DNA of 64,000 bases from Bacteroidota bacterium. GTDB taxonomy: Bacteria > Bacteroidota > Bacteroidia > Bacteroidales > Dysgonomonadaceae. The position numbers were made by a program, and so were the translations under genes. This document shows positions 7,778-15,769 of the stretch, one piece after another; the stretch's first letter is position 1; each line of letters opens with the position of its first letter. Location of the stretch: positions 73,366-137,365 of the forward strand of contig JAFADY010000017.1 in assembly GCA_023424395.1 (NCBI GenBank). The letters run 5' to 3'. The notes under the pieces are model-generated. The model searched no databases. It had not been told where the DNA came from and was given only the letters and a program-made list of their open reading frames with translations.

Positions 7778-8274
7778 ATTTGACGTTTGACGTTTTTGTG
7801 GATTGTGAATAGATATAATGCATTACACTTTTATTATATAACAATCATAAAACACTTAAACTATGGCAACAATTAAAAGATTTGAAGGTTTAGAAATTTG
7901 GAAAGATGCTCGTATTTTGTGCAAACAAATTAGAGTATTGATTTTCAAAAACTCCTCATTTTTAAAAGATTTTGCATTGAAAGACCAAGTGTCTCGCGCT
8001 TCCGGCTCAATTATGGATAATATAGCAGAAGGTTTTGGAAGAGAAGGCAATAAAGAATTTATAAATTTACTGTCTTATGCCGGTGGTTCTTGTAACGAAA
8101 CCAAATCTCAACTCTATCGTGCCTTTAATTTTGAGTATATTGCTGAAAACGATCTAAATCAGACATTTGAGCAAATAGAAAAACTCTCAGCAGGAATAAA
8201 AGCATTTATGGCCTACCTTAAAAATTCCGAGATAAAGGGAAATAAATTTAAGAAATAAACGTCAAACGTCAAAT
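7778..8274. repeat. Perfect 18-bp inverted repeats flanking a gene
   Basis: ATTTGACGTTTGACGTTT at 7778-7795 and its exact reverse complement at 8257-8274 enclose the four-helix-bundle gene. Each arm is itself a GACGTTT tandem. The right arm overlaps the last two bases of the gene's stop codon. Pairing ends exactly at the 18-base limit on both sides. No target-site duplication is obvious. Confidence 0.85.
7863..8258 (+). CDS. Four-helix-bundle protein (S23/IVS-encoded family)
   Basis: A 131-residue helical protein of the family first found as ORFs in 23S rRNA intervening sequences. Typical features are FEGLEIWKDAR at the start, LKDQVSRASGSIMDNIAEGFGR in the middle and FINLLSYAGGSCNETKSQL. Members form pentameric four-helix bundles and some (Avd) assist diversity-generating retroelements; no reverse transcriptase or variable repeat is present here. 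Its function is unknown. Its AT-rich codon use differs visibly from ffh and folD on either side, and it lies inside a perfect inverted repeat, so it looks inserted. Start chosen at the only ATG giving the family N-terminus. Confidence 0.85.
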   Translation: MATIKRFEGLEIWKDARILCKQIRVLIFKNSSFLKDFALKDQVSRASGSIMDNIAEGFGREGNKEFINLLSYAGGSCNETKSQLYRAFNFEYIAENDLNQTFEQIEKLSAGIKAFMAYLKNSEIKGNKFKK

Positions 8275-8281
8275 TTAAAAC

Positions 8282-9163
8282 ATGCAATTAATCGACGGAA
8301 AGGCCGTTGCGGCTCAAATAAAAAAAGAAATCGCCGACGAAGTGGCACATATTAAAGCCAATGGCGGAAAAACGCCGCATTTGACGGCTGTGCTTGTTGG
8401 GCACGACGGCGGCAGCGAAACGTATGTTGCCAACAAAGTGAAAGCGTGCGAAGAAGTGGGCTTTAAATCAACGCTTATTCGTTATGAAGACGATGTTACC
8501 GAAGAAGAACTCCTCGCTTGCGTGGAACGCTTGAACAACGATGCCGATATCGACGGATTCATAGTGCAACTACCGTTGCCCAAATATATTTCGGAAGACA
8601 AAATTACCGAAGCCATCGACCACCGCAAAGACGTGGACGGCTTTCATCCCGTGAACGTGGGGCGCATGTCGCTCGCTCTGCCCTGTTTTCTTTCGGCTAC
8701 GCCGTCGGGAATCGTAGAGTTATTGCGCCGATACGAAATTGAAACAAAAGGCAAACATTGCGTCATTCTCGGGCGAAGTAATATCGTGGGCAAGCCCGCT
8801 GCCACGCTTATGATGCAAAAAGGCTATCCGGGCGATTGCACGGTAACGGTTTGCCACAGCCGTACCAAAAACATCAAAGAAATCTGTTTGCAGGCGGATA
8901 TTATCATTGCCGCGCTGGGCGTTCCCGAATTTCTGAAAGGCAACATGGTAAAAGAAGGCGCCGTGGTTATTGATGTGGGCACAACGCGCGTGCCGAGTAA
9001 CAAAACCAAATCGGGATTCAAACTTACGGGCGACGTAGCTTTCGACGAAGTGGCGCCCAAATGCAGCTACATCACGCCCGTTCCGGGAGGCGTGGGGCCA
9101 ATGACGATTGTATCGCTGATGAAGAACACGTTGTTGGCGGGAAAGAAAGAAATTTATAAATAA
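8282..9163 (+). CDS. folD: FolD methylene-THF dehydrogenase/cyclohydrolase
   Basis: Bifunctional enzyme converting 5,10-methylene-THF to 10-formyl-THF through 5,10-methenyl-THF, supplying formyl groups for purines and fMet. The 293 residues contain the catalytic segment ETYVANKVKACEEVGF (the Lys is the active-site residue), the VQLPLP motif, the Rossmann fold with GRSNIVGKPAA, and the closing PGGVGPMT. The length is normal. It begins eight bases after the right arm of the inverted repeat, so any promoter must lie within or before that element; it may once have followed ffh directly. Confidence 0.96.
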   Translation: MQLIDGKAVAAQIKKEIADEVAHIKANGGKTPHLTAVLVGHDGGSETYVANKVKACEEVGFKSTLIRYEDDVTEEELLACVERLNNDADIDGFIVQLPLPKYISEDKITEAIDHRKDVDGFHPVNVGRMSLALPCFLSATPSGIVELLRRYEIETKGKHCVILGRSNIVGKPAATLMMQKGYPGDCTVTVCHSRTKNIKEICLQADIIIAALGVPEFLKGNMVKEGAVVIDVGTTRVPSNKTKSGFKLTGDVAFDEVAPKCSYITPVPGGVGPMTIVSLMKNTLLAGKKEIYK

Positions 9164-9229
9164 GCCATAAAAAAACGAACACAATAAGCGCGCATTTTGT
9201 TTTATTTTAGCATTTAAAAACCAATTAAT

Positions 9230-9763
9230 ATGAAACAAGTATTTTTTATTGTGTTATTTTTATCGTTTTTGGTAACATCCTGTACACAAAACAAATCAAC
9301 AAAAACAGGCCGGTCATCAGACACATTGCTCACTGAGACTCCCGGAGAAGTTGTGTCTTCAACAGAGAAAGAATGTTATTCGGGAGTTGTAGGAAGAGAC
9401 TCCGTTAGTTTTGAAATGAATCGCGAAGGCGATCAATTCAAAGGATTTCTTTTTTACAACAGGTACGAAACCGACAGTTCCATTGGAGAATACAACGGTA
9501 CTATTTCCGGAGATACCATAAAAGGTGTTTTCGATTTTATGTCGGAAGGAATGATCTCGAAGATCGATAAATATTTTCTCGTTAGAGATGGGAAATTGTT
9601 GGAAGCTATCGGCGCGCTTAAAGATGGAGATAATGAATATACACTCGTTTTCGAAAATCCTGCGGAACTAAAATATGGGGAGTCTTATATTTTAGAAAAA
9701 ATCGACTGTCCTGCAGAACTTATTTCCGAAAAAGACAAGAGAATTTATTACAATTTAAAGTAA
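9230..9763 (+). CDS. Hypothetical lipoprotein
   Basis: A 177-residue protein with a lipoprotein signal peptide: MKQVFFIVLFLSFLVTSC, with lipidation expected at Cys18. The following Thr/Ser/Lys-rich stretch is a linker (about 19-45). The mature part is probably an all-beta domain with alternating pattern (GVVGRDSVSFEMN, FLFYNRYETDSSIGEYNGTISGD). It resembles small Bacteroidota lipoproteins that track calycin-like or MORN-like beta meanders, but I do not recognise a named family. It is monocistronic, with a strong terminator 24 bases after the stop. Confidence 0.75.
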   Translation: MKQVFFIVLFLSFLVTSCTQNKSTKTGRSSDTLLTETPGEVVSSTEKECYSGVVGRDSVSFEMNREGDQFKGFLFYNRYETDSSIGEYNGTISGDTIKGVFDFMSEGMISKIDKYFLVRDGKLLEAIGALKDGDNEYTLVFENPAELKYGESYILEKIDCPAELISEKDKRIYYNLK

Positions 9764-9787
9764 GCGCCAACGTTGAAATTATATCGT

Positions 9788-9817
9788 CTCCAAAGCCGAA
9801 AACTTTGGAGATTTTTT
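9788..9817 (+). terminator. Hairpin terminator
   Basis: CTCCAAAG pairs perfectly with CTTTGGAG around a 7-base loop, followed by ATTTTTT. It ends the lipoprotein transcript. Confidence 0.85.
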
Positions 9818-9971
9818 ATGTTCAAATGTTAAAAACAGTTGTAATTGATAATTATGCTTTTTTATTTATCGATTCAATTTACTGATCTGTCGATTTTACT
9901 CTAAAAAAACTTTAAATTAGAACGTTACTTTATATTATTTCGGTAAATTTGGAGAAAATTTAGAGCGCATA

Positions 9972-11093
9972 ATGAGTAAAAGAACCAAAATTATACTTTT
10001 TGTAGCTATCGGCTTATTCATTCTCGGGATGGCTTTTTTTCCAAAAATAAAATCATCATTTTCTTCCAATACAAAACAAACGCAGGAAGCGCCGCGAGGC
10101 GGCGGTGGTGGTGGTGGTGGTGGTGGGGGCGGTCGCCAACCTCTGGTGGTAAACGCCATGATCATTGAATCTCAAACATTGAATGATGTTTTCAGGACAA
10201 AAGGTATTTTGCTTCCTGATGAAGAGGTGAATTTAACTTTTGAAACGTCCGGAAAAATAACCAATATATATTTCAGGGAAGGTTCTTACGTGAGAAGAGG
10301 AGCTTTGCTTGCCAAAGTAAACGATGCCCCTTTACGGGCCGAATTGAAAGGGTTGCAAACGCAATTGCCTTTGGCGCAAGACAGGGTTTACCGACAAGGT
10401 ACCTTGCTTGAAAAAGACGCCATCAGCCAAGAAACTTATCAAACCGTAACTACGGAACTGGAAAAACTGAAAGCCAATATCGATTTGGTAAAGTCAAGAA
10501 TAGCCCAAACCGAGCTCAGAGCGCCCTTCGATGGCATGGTAGGCTTGCGGCTTGTGAGTAACGGAGCATACGCATCGCCTTCGGTTGTTCTTACGAAACT
10601 CACAAAAATATCTCCGCTGAAAATTGAATTTTCGATGAACGAGAGCCAAGTGGGACAAATTATTCCGGGTACCCCCTTGTCTTTTACATTGGATAATGAT
10701 TTGGAATCCTATACCGCAGAAGTATATGCGGTTGAATCGCAATTAGACAGACAAACACTTTCGTTAAAAGCGCGCGCGCGTTATCCGAATCCAGGTGGAA
10801 AACTCAAACCCGGTTTATCCGCTTCCATCGAAATACGATTGAACGAAATTCCAAATGCCATAGTAATTCCCGCCATATCCAGCATTGCCGAGATGGGGCG
10901 CGATATTGCTTACGTTTACAAAGACGGCAAGGCCAAAGAAATAGCCATTAAAAAAGGATTAAGAACTTCGTCATCGGTTCAGATCATTGAGGGGCTTGCC
11001 ATTGGCGATACGCTGCTCACAACGGGTGTTATGCAGCTCAGGGACGGCATGCCCGTTACAATAAGTGAGATAACTCCAAACCTGATAAATTGA
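9972..11093 (+). CDS. RND efflux periplasmic adaptor (MFP)
   Basis: Periplasmic adaptor linking an RND pump to its outer-membrane channel. The 373 residues have one N-terminal membrane helix (about 8-24), a linker with twelve consecutive Gly (10098-10133), a lipoyl-like half motif (LTFETSGKITNIYFREGSYVR is the entry strand pair), a short helical hairpin (GLQTQLPLAQDRVYRQG), the second lipoyl half (AQTELRAPFDGMVG) and beta-barrel/MP domains. No lipobox is visible, so it is held by the helix. A TAAATTTG box at 9944-9951 may be its promoter. The pump gene follows four bases later. Confidence 0.92.
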   Translation: MSKRTKIILFVAIGLFILGMAFFPKIKSSFSSNTKQTQEAPRGGGGGGGGGGGGRQPLVVNAMIIESQTLNDVFRTKGILLPDEEVNLTFETSGKITNIYFREGSYVRRGALLAKVNDAPLRAELKGLQTQLPLAQDRVYRQGTLLEKDAISQETYQTVTTELEKLKANIDLVKSRIAQTELRAPFDGMVGLRLVSNGAYASPSVVLTKLTKISPLKIEFSMNESQVGQIIPGTPLSFTLDNDLESYTAEVYAVESQLDRQTLSLKARARYPNPGGKLKPGLSASIEIRLNEIPNAIVIPAISSIAEMGRDIAYVYKDGKAKEIAIKKGLRTSSSVQIIEGLAIGDTLLTTGVMQLRDGMPVTISEITPNLIN

Positions 11094-11097
11094 TAAA

Positions 11098-14000
11098 ATG
11101 AATTTATCCGAATTAAGTGTTAGACGTCCGGTACTTGCAACGGTTTTTGTACTGATTATCATCATTTTCGGGATAATCGGATATACAAGCCTGCCTGTGC
11201 GCGAATATCCCAACGTAGATAATCCAATTATTTCGGTAAGCGTTTCTTATCCGGGAGCCAATGCCGAAGTGATTGAAAACCAAATAACGGAGCCGTTGGA
11301 ACAAAATATCAATGGGATACCGGGCATCCGATCGTTGATGAGCCAAAGCAGCCAAGGTTCATCCCGTATTACGGTGGAATTCGAGTTGAATGTGGATATG
11401 GAAACCGCCGCTAACGATGTACGCGATAAAGTTTCCCGCGCACAACGATACCTTCCGCGCGATGCCGATCCGCCAACCGTATCAAAAGCCGATGCCGATT
11501 CGGAACCGATTATGCAGATCGTTATTCAAAGCCCCACAAGGTCTTTACTCGAGTTGTCGGAAATTGCAGATCTAACCGTCAAAGAACGCCTGCAAACGAT
11601 TTCCAATGTGAGCGCGGTGGATATTTGGGGCGAAAACAGATATTCCATGCGTCTGTGGCTCGATCCGGTAAAAATGGCGGCATATAACATAACTCCCATG
11701 GATGTAAAGAATGCTTTGGACAGGGAAAATATAGAACTGCCGGCAGGAAGCATTGAGGGCGACCATATTGAGCAATCTATCAGAACAATGGGGTTGATGC
11801 AAACTCCCGAAGAATTTAACAATTTAATTATCGTTGAAGACGATTACAGAATCGTCAGGTTTCGTGATGTAGGTTTTGCCGAACTCGACGCCGAAAACAG
11901 GAAAAACATTCTGCGCCGGAACGGTATACCCATGGTAAGTTGTGTAATAATCCCTCAGCCCGGAGCCAATCATATTCTGATCGCCGATGAGGCGCGAATG
12001 CGCTTGGAGCAAATGCGGAAAGATTTGCCCGATGATGTGAATATTGATGTTGCCTTCGATAACACGCGTTTCATCCGCGCTTCAATAGGCGAAGTTCAGT
12101 CCACGGTAATTATTGCCTTTTTATTGGTTGTATTTATCATCTTTGTTTTTCTAAGGAACTGGAGGGTTACGTTAATTCCCACCTTGGTAATACCCATATC
12201 TTTGATCGGTATTTTCTTTGTGATGTATTTAGCGGGATTTTCCATAAACGTATTATCCATGTTAGCCGTAGTACTGGCGGTGGGTTTGGTGGTTGACGAT
12301 GCCATTGTGGTAACGGAAAATATTTATTTGAAAGTAGAGCAGGGCATGACTCCCGAACGGGCATCCATCGAAGGTTCGAAGGAAATTTTCTTCGCGGTAA
12401 TTTCTACAACCATCACACTTGTGGCTATCTTCTTTCCCATCGTTTTTTTGGAAGGGATGACAGGCCGTTTGTTTCGTGAATTTAGTATTGTAGTTTCGGG
12501 AGCCGTTATTATATCGTCTTTCACCGCACTGTCTTTTGTGCCTATGCTTACATCGAAACTCTTGAAAAAACGAAGAAAACACAGTAAATTCTATAACAAA
12601 ACCGAAAGTTATTTTGAATCGATGAATGCATTTTACAGTAAATCGTTAACCTCGTTTTTATCTCGTAAATGGTTTATATTTCCTATAATAGCGGTAGCGT
12701 TTGTGTTTATTGTCATTTTTTGGAATATAATTCCTGCGGAAATGGCTCCGCTGGAAGACCGTTCGGCCATAACGGTAAGGACTTCAGCGCCCGAAGGCGC
12801 CACTTTTGAGTTTACGAGAGACTACACGACCAACATTTCGTTCATTGCCGATTCCGTTGCTCCCGAAAGGGAATCCAATATAAATATTATTCGGGGCGGA
12901 TTCGGGATGGTTCGTTTGGTGCTGCCGGATATGAAAGAGCGCGAAAGAAGCCAAATGGAAATTGCCGACGCATTGTCGCGCGCCGTGAGAAATGAAACTG
13001 CCGCACGCGCTTTTGTTCAGCAACAATCTACTTTCGGCGGTAGGCGAGGGGGGATGCCCATTCAATATGTATTGCAAGCTCCTAACATAGAAAAACTGGA
13101 AGAGTTTATTCCTCCTTTCATGGAAAAAGTTAGTCACAGCCCTTATTTTCAGATGTCGGATGTGAATTTAAAGTTTACCAAACCCGAAACCCGAATTGTT
13201 ATCGATCGCGATAAAGCGGCGTTGTTGGGCGTTAGTACGCGTGATATCGGGCAAACGCTTCAATATGCATTGAGCGGCCAACGCATGGGATATTTTTACA
13301 TGAACGGGAAGCAGTATCAAATTCTTGGAGAAATTAATCGCCAACAGCGTAACACGCCGCTCGATCTAAAAACCATCTATTTGAAAAACATGACGGGGCA
13401 AATGGTGCAAATGGACAACCTTGTAAAATTGGAGGAAACGGTTGCCCCGCCACAATTGTACCGCTATAATCGTTTTAATTCGGCAACCGTTTCGGCGGGC
13501 CTTGCTCCAGGATATTCTCTGGGCGAAGGGCTGGAAGAAATGGACAGAATTGCCGATGAGGTGCTTGACGATACTTTTAGGACTGCGTTGGAAGGCGAGT
13601 CGCGAAATTTCCGAGAAAGTTCGTCGAGTTTGTTATTTGCTTTCGGATTGGCCATTTTGCTTATATTTTTGGTCTTATCGGCTCAGTTTGAGAGCTTTAA
13701 AGATCCTTTTGTCATTATGCTTTCCGTGCCGCTGGCGGTATTCGGCGCCATGTTGTTCATGTGGATATTTGGCGTAACCATGAATATTTACAGCCAAATC
13801 GGGATTATTATGCTTATCGGCTTGGTTGCCAAGAACGGAATTCTGATAGTTGAATTTGCCAACCAACGCCAAGGTGCCGGATTGGAAAAGTTCGCTGCGG
13901 TTTTGGATGCTGCTGTACAGCGTTTACGCCCGATCTTAATGACAAGTATTTCCACCATCCTCGGATTAATTCCTCTTGCTCTTGCAACCGGAGAAGGCGC

Positions 14001-14145
14001 CAACGGGCGCATTTCGATGGGGATCGCTGTTGTGGGAGGGCTGCTCATCGCCACATTATTAACGCTTTTTATTGTGCCTGCCATGTACATGTATTTATCA
14101 ACCGATAGAAAAGGAAAAAATGAAGAAGCTGTTAAATTTGAGTAG
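11098..14145 (+). CDS. RND multidrug efflux pump (AcrB/MexB-like)
   Basis: Inner-membrane proton-driven pump of the hydrophobe/amphiphile efflux group. The 1015 residues start NLSELSVRRPVLATV with TM1, followed by the porter domain, TM2-6 (about 335-540, with VVDDAIVVTEN near 398 carrying the proton-relay Asp pair in TM4), a second porter half and TM8-12, including GLVAKNGILIVEFANQ. The length is typical of HAE-1 pumps. It follows the adaptor by four bases and its last 26 bases overlap the channel gene, so the three are one operon. The substrate cannot be told from sequence, and no linked regulator is present in the window. Confidence 0.95.
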   Translation: MNLSELSVRRPVLATVFVLIIIIFGIIGYTSLPVREYPNVDNPIISVSVSYPGANAEVIENQITEPLEQNINGIPGIRSLMSQSSQGSSRITVEFELNVDMETAANDVRDKVSRAQRYLPRDADPPTVSKADADSEPIMQIVIQSPTRSLLELSEIADLTVKERLQTISNVSAVDIWGENRYSMRLWLDPVKMAAYNITPMDVKNALDRENIELPAGSIEGDHIEQSIRTMGLMQTPEEFNNLIIVEDDYRIVRFRDVGFAELDAENRKNILRRNGIPMVSCVIIPQPGANHILIADEARMRLEQMRKDLPDDVNIDVAFDNTRFIRASIGEVQSTVIIAFLLVVFIIFVFLRNWRVTLIPTLVIPISLIGIFFVMYLAGFSINVLSMLAVVLAVGLVVDDAIVVTENIYLKVEQGMTPERASIEGSKEIFFAVISTTITLVAIFFPIVFLEGMTGRLFREFSIVVSGAVIISSFTALSFVPMLTSKLLKKRRKHSKFYNKTESYFESMNAFYSKSLTSFLSRKWFIFPIIAVAFVFIVIFWNIIPAEMAPLEDRSAITVRTSAPEGATFEFTRDYTTNISFIADSVAPERESNINIIRGGFGMVRLVLPDMKERERSQMEIADALSRAVRNETAARAFVQQQSTFGGRRGGMPIQYVLQAPNIEKLEEFIPPFMEKVSHSPYFQMSDVNLKFTKPETRIVIDRDKAALLGVSTRDIGQTLQYALSGQRMGYFYMNGKQYQILGEINRQQRNTPLDLKTIYLKNMTGQMVQMDNLVKLEETVAPPQLYRYNRFNSATVSAGLAPGYSLGEGLEEMDRIADEVLDDTFRTALEGESRNFRESSSSLLFAFGLAILLIFLVLSAQFESFKDPFVIMLSVPLAVFGAMLFMWIFGVTMNIYSQIGIIMLIGLVAKNGILIVEFANQRQGAGLEKFAAVLDAAVQRLRPILMTSISTILGLIPLALATGEGANGRISMGIAVVGGLLIATLLTLFIVPAMYMYLSTDRKGKNEEAVKFE

Positions 14146-15460
14146 ATTTTTTAGTGTTCTTTTAGGCTTATCGCTCTCCGCAGGAGTAAATAGCCAGGTT
14201 GTAATGGATTTGTCCGATATGATACGGATAGGTTTGCAGAATAATTACGATTTAAAGATCGTGCGTAACGAACAGCAAATATCCGATAACAACGTAACGT
14301 TGGGGAACGCGGGATTTTTGCCCTCTGTGGATTTAAATTCAGGATATTCTTTTCGGCAAAATAATTCGGATCAGATTCCGGCGGATGGAAGTGAAGCAGT
14401 CTCCACACGAAATTCAAATACATCGGGTTTAGACGCAGGCGTAAATTTGAATTGGACTATTTTCGACGGTTTCAGGATGCAAACCAATTACGACAAATTG
14501 CAAGAGTTGAGTACCGTTGGAGAATATAATACAAGGTTGACATTGGAAAATTTTATTGCCGATATTGCTGCCGAATATTATAATTTCGTTCAACAAAACC
14601 TGAGGATTAAAAATTTGCGTCACGCCGTTAATTTATCCCGAGAACGTTTGAGGATCGTTGAGGCGCGTTATCAGATCGGTTCGCTTTCGCGATTGGATCT
14701 ACAGCAGGCTCGCGTGGATTTTAATACAGACAGTTCGCAACTGGTGCAACAGTACGAATTGCTGCATACCTCACGCACCAATCTGAACGAGTTGATGGGA
14801 ATGGTTGAGGTTGAACAGCCGTTGATCGTACCCGATACAACCATTTTTAACAACGAATTACTGAGCAGGTCACAACTTTTCGCCGATATGATGGAATACA
14901 ATACATCGTTGATGCTCGTGGAAAAAAATAAAGTGTTGAGTGAACTCGACCTCAAAATATTGCAAAGCAGAAATTATCCTTATCTGGCGCTTAACGGCGG
15001 ATATGGTTTCAGCCATTTTAATTACAACAAAAGTACTTGGGACAGACAGCGATCGTGGGGGCCAAACATAGGAATAACACTCGGTTATAACATCTTCGAT
15101 GGATTTAATAAATCGCGAGAACAGAAAAACGCGCAAATAACAATCGACAACCGACAGTTGGAAATAGAAAGGCATAAACTTGCTTTGCAAAGCGATTTCT
15201 CGATTATGTGGATGGCTTATCAAAACAATATTTTGCTTACCAATCTCGAGAGAGAAAGCTTGGAAAACGCTCAAATAAATTATGAAATTGCCATGGACAG
15301 ATACAAATTGGGCGATCTGTCGGGAATTCTGTTGCGCGAAGCGCAGGTTAGCCTGCTCGAAGCCGAACAACGCTTACTCACGGCCCAGTACCGTACAAAA
15401 CTGTACGAAATTTCATTGCTTCAAATTAGCGGCCGGATAGGGGAATATTACGGGCAATAA
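14120..15460 (+). CDS. TolC-family outer-membrane channel
   Basis: Outer-membrane channel that completes the RND tripartite pump. I start it at 14120 (MKKLLNLSRFF), because the longer frame upstream only reads the pump's 3' end and this ATG gives a proper signal peptide with cleavage after about residue 25. The mature part has two TolC repeats: long helices with the YSFRQNNS/LNWTIFDGF pattern in the first half and YGFSHFNYN/LGYNIFDGFNKSREQKNA in the second. About 446 residues is normal. The 26-base overlap with the pump gene indicates coupled translation. Confidence 0.93.
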   Translation: MKKLLNLSRFFSVLLGLSLSAGVNSQVVMDLSDMIRIGLQNNYDLKIVRNEQQISDNNVTLGNAGFLPSVDLNSGYSFRQNNSDQIPADGSEAVSTRNSNTSGLDAGVNLNWTIFDGFRMQTNYDKLQELSTVGEYNTRLTLENFIADIAAEYYNFVQQNLRIKNLRHAVNLSRERLRIVEARYQIGSLSRLDLQQARVDFNTDSSQLVQQYELLHTSRTNLNELMGMVEVEQPLIVPDTTIFNNELLSRSQLFADMMEYNTSLMLVEKNKVLSELDLKILQSRNYPYLALNGGYGFSHFNYNKSTWDRQRSWGPNIGITLGYNIFDGFNKSREQKNAQITIDNRQLEIERHKLALQSDFSIMWMAYQNNILLTNLERESLENAQINYEIAMDRYKLGDLSGILLREAQVSLLEAEQRLLTAQYRTKLYEISLLQISGRIGEYYGQ

Positions 15461-15483
15461 ATTCAAGTAATTTTAAAAAGGAG

Positions 15484-15631
15484 AGGCTGTCTCAAAGTAA
15501 GGTTCCATTTTCATTTTGTAATGTTGAACGAAGTGAAACATCTATATTGTCAATCTAATTAGATTCTTCATTTCGTTAAAACTCCATTCAGAATGACAAT
15601 TTGATAGCAAATTTTACTTTTGAGACAGCTT
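15484..15631. repeat. MITE-like nested inverted repeat
   Basis: AGGCTGTCTCAAAGTAA (15484-15500) pairs with TTACTTTTGAGACAGCTT (15614-15631) with a one-base bulge. Inside, AACGAAGTGAAACATCT pairs with AGATTCTTCATTTCGTT, and the interior ends with CATTCAGAATGACAA. The outer arms resemble insertion-sequence ends of the GGCTGTCTCAAA type seen in Bacteroidota, and the inner arms belong to the same family as the repeats near 27.5-28.0 kb. It contains no ORF, lies between the TolC gene and tRNA-Thr, and could also stop transcription. Confidence 0.7.
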
Positions 15632-15641
15632 CTTTATTTTG

Positions 15642-15714
15642 AGCCACAAGCGAGATTCGAACTCGCGACCGACGCGTTACGAATGCGTTACTCTACCTAC
15701 TGAGCTATTGTGGC
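15642..15714 (-). tRNA. tRNA-Thr (anticodon CGT)
   Basis: On the minus strand a full cloverleaf is visible: acceptor GCCACAA/TTGTGGC, D arm GCTC-AGTAGGTA-GAGT, anticodon arm ACGCA-TTCGTAA-CGCGT with anticodon CGT (reads ACG), variable loop and T arm GCGAG-TTCGAAT-CTCGC. Discriminator base is T and CCA is not encoded. The last anticodon-stem pair is A-C. It sits between the MITE-like repeat and the beta-propeller gene. Confidence 0.93.
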
Positions 15715-15769
15715 GATCGGAACTGCAAAATTACAAAATTCCCGCGAAAAAATATATTATTATTTTCTG

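Noticed and set aside
11113..11355. Several open frames opposite the RND pump and other large genes
   Set aside because: They are antisense shadows with no signal peptide, motif or promoter.
9972..15460. RND operon as a heavy-metal (CusA) system
   Set aside because: The pump has the HAE-1-type proton-relay and porter sequence and lacks the Met clusters expected for CusA; a multidrug or amphiphile pump is more likely.
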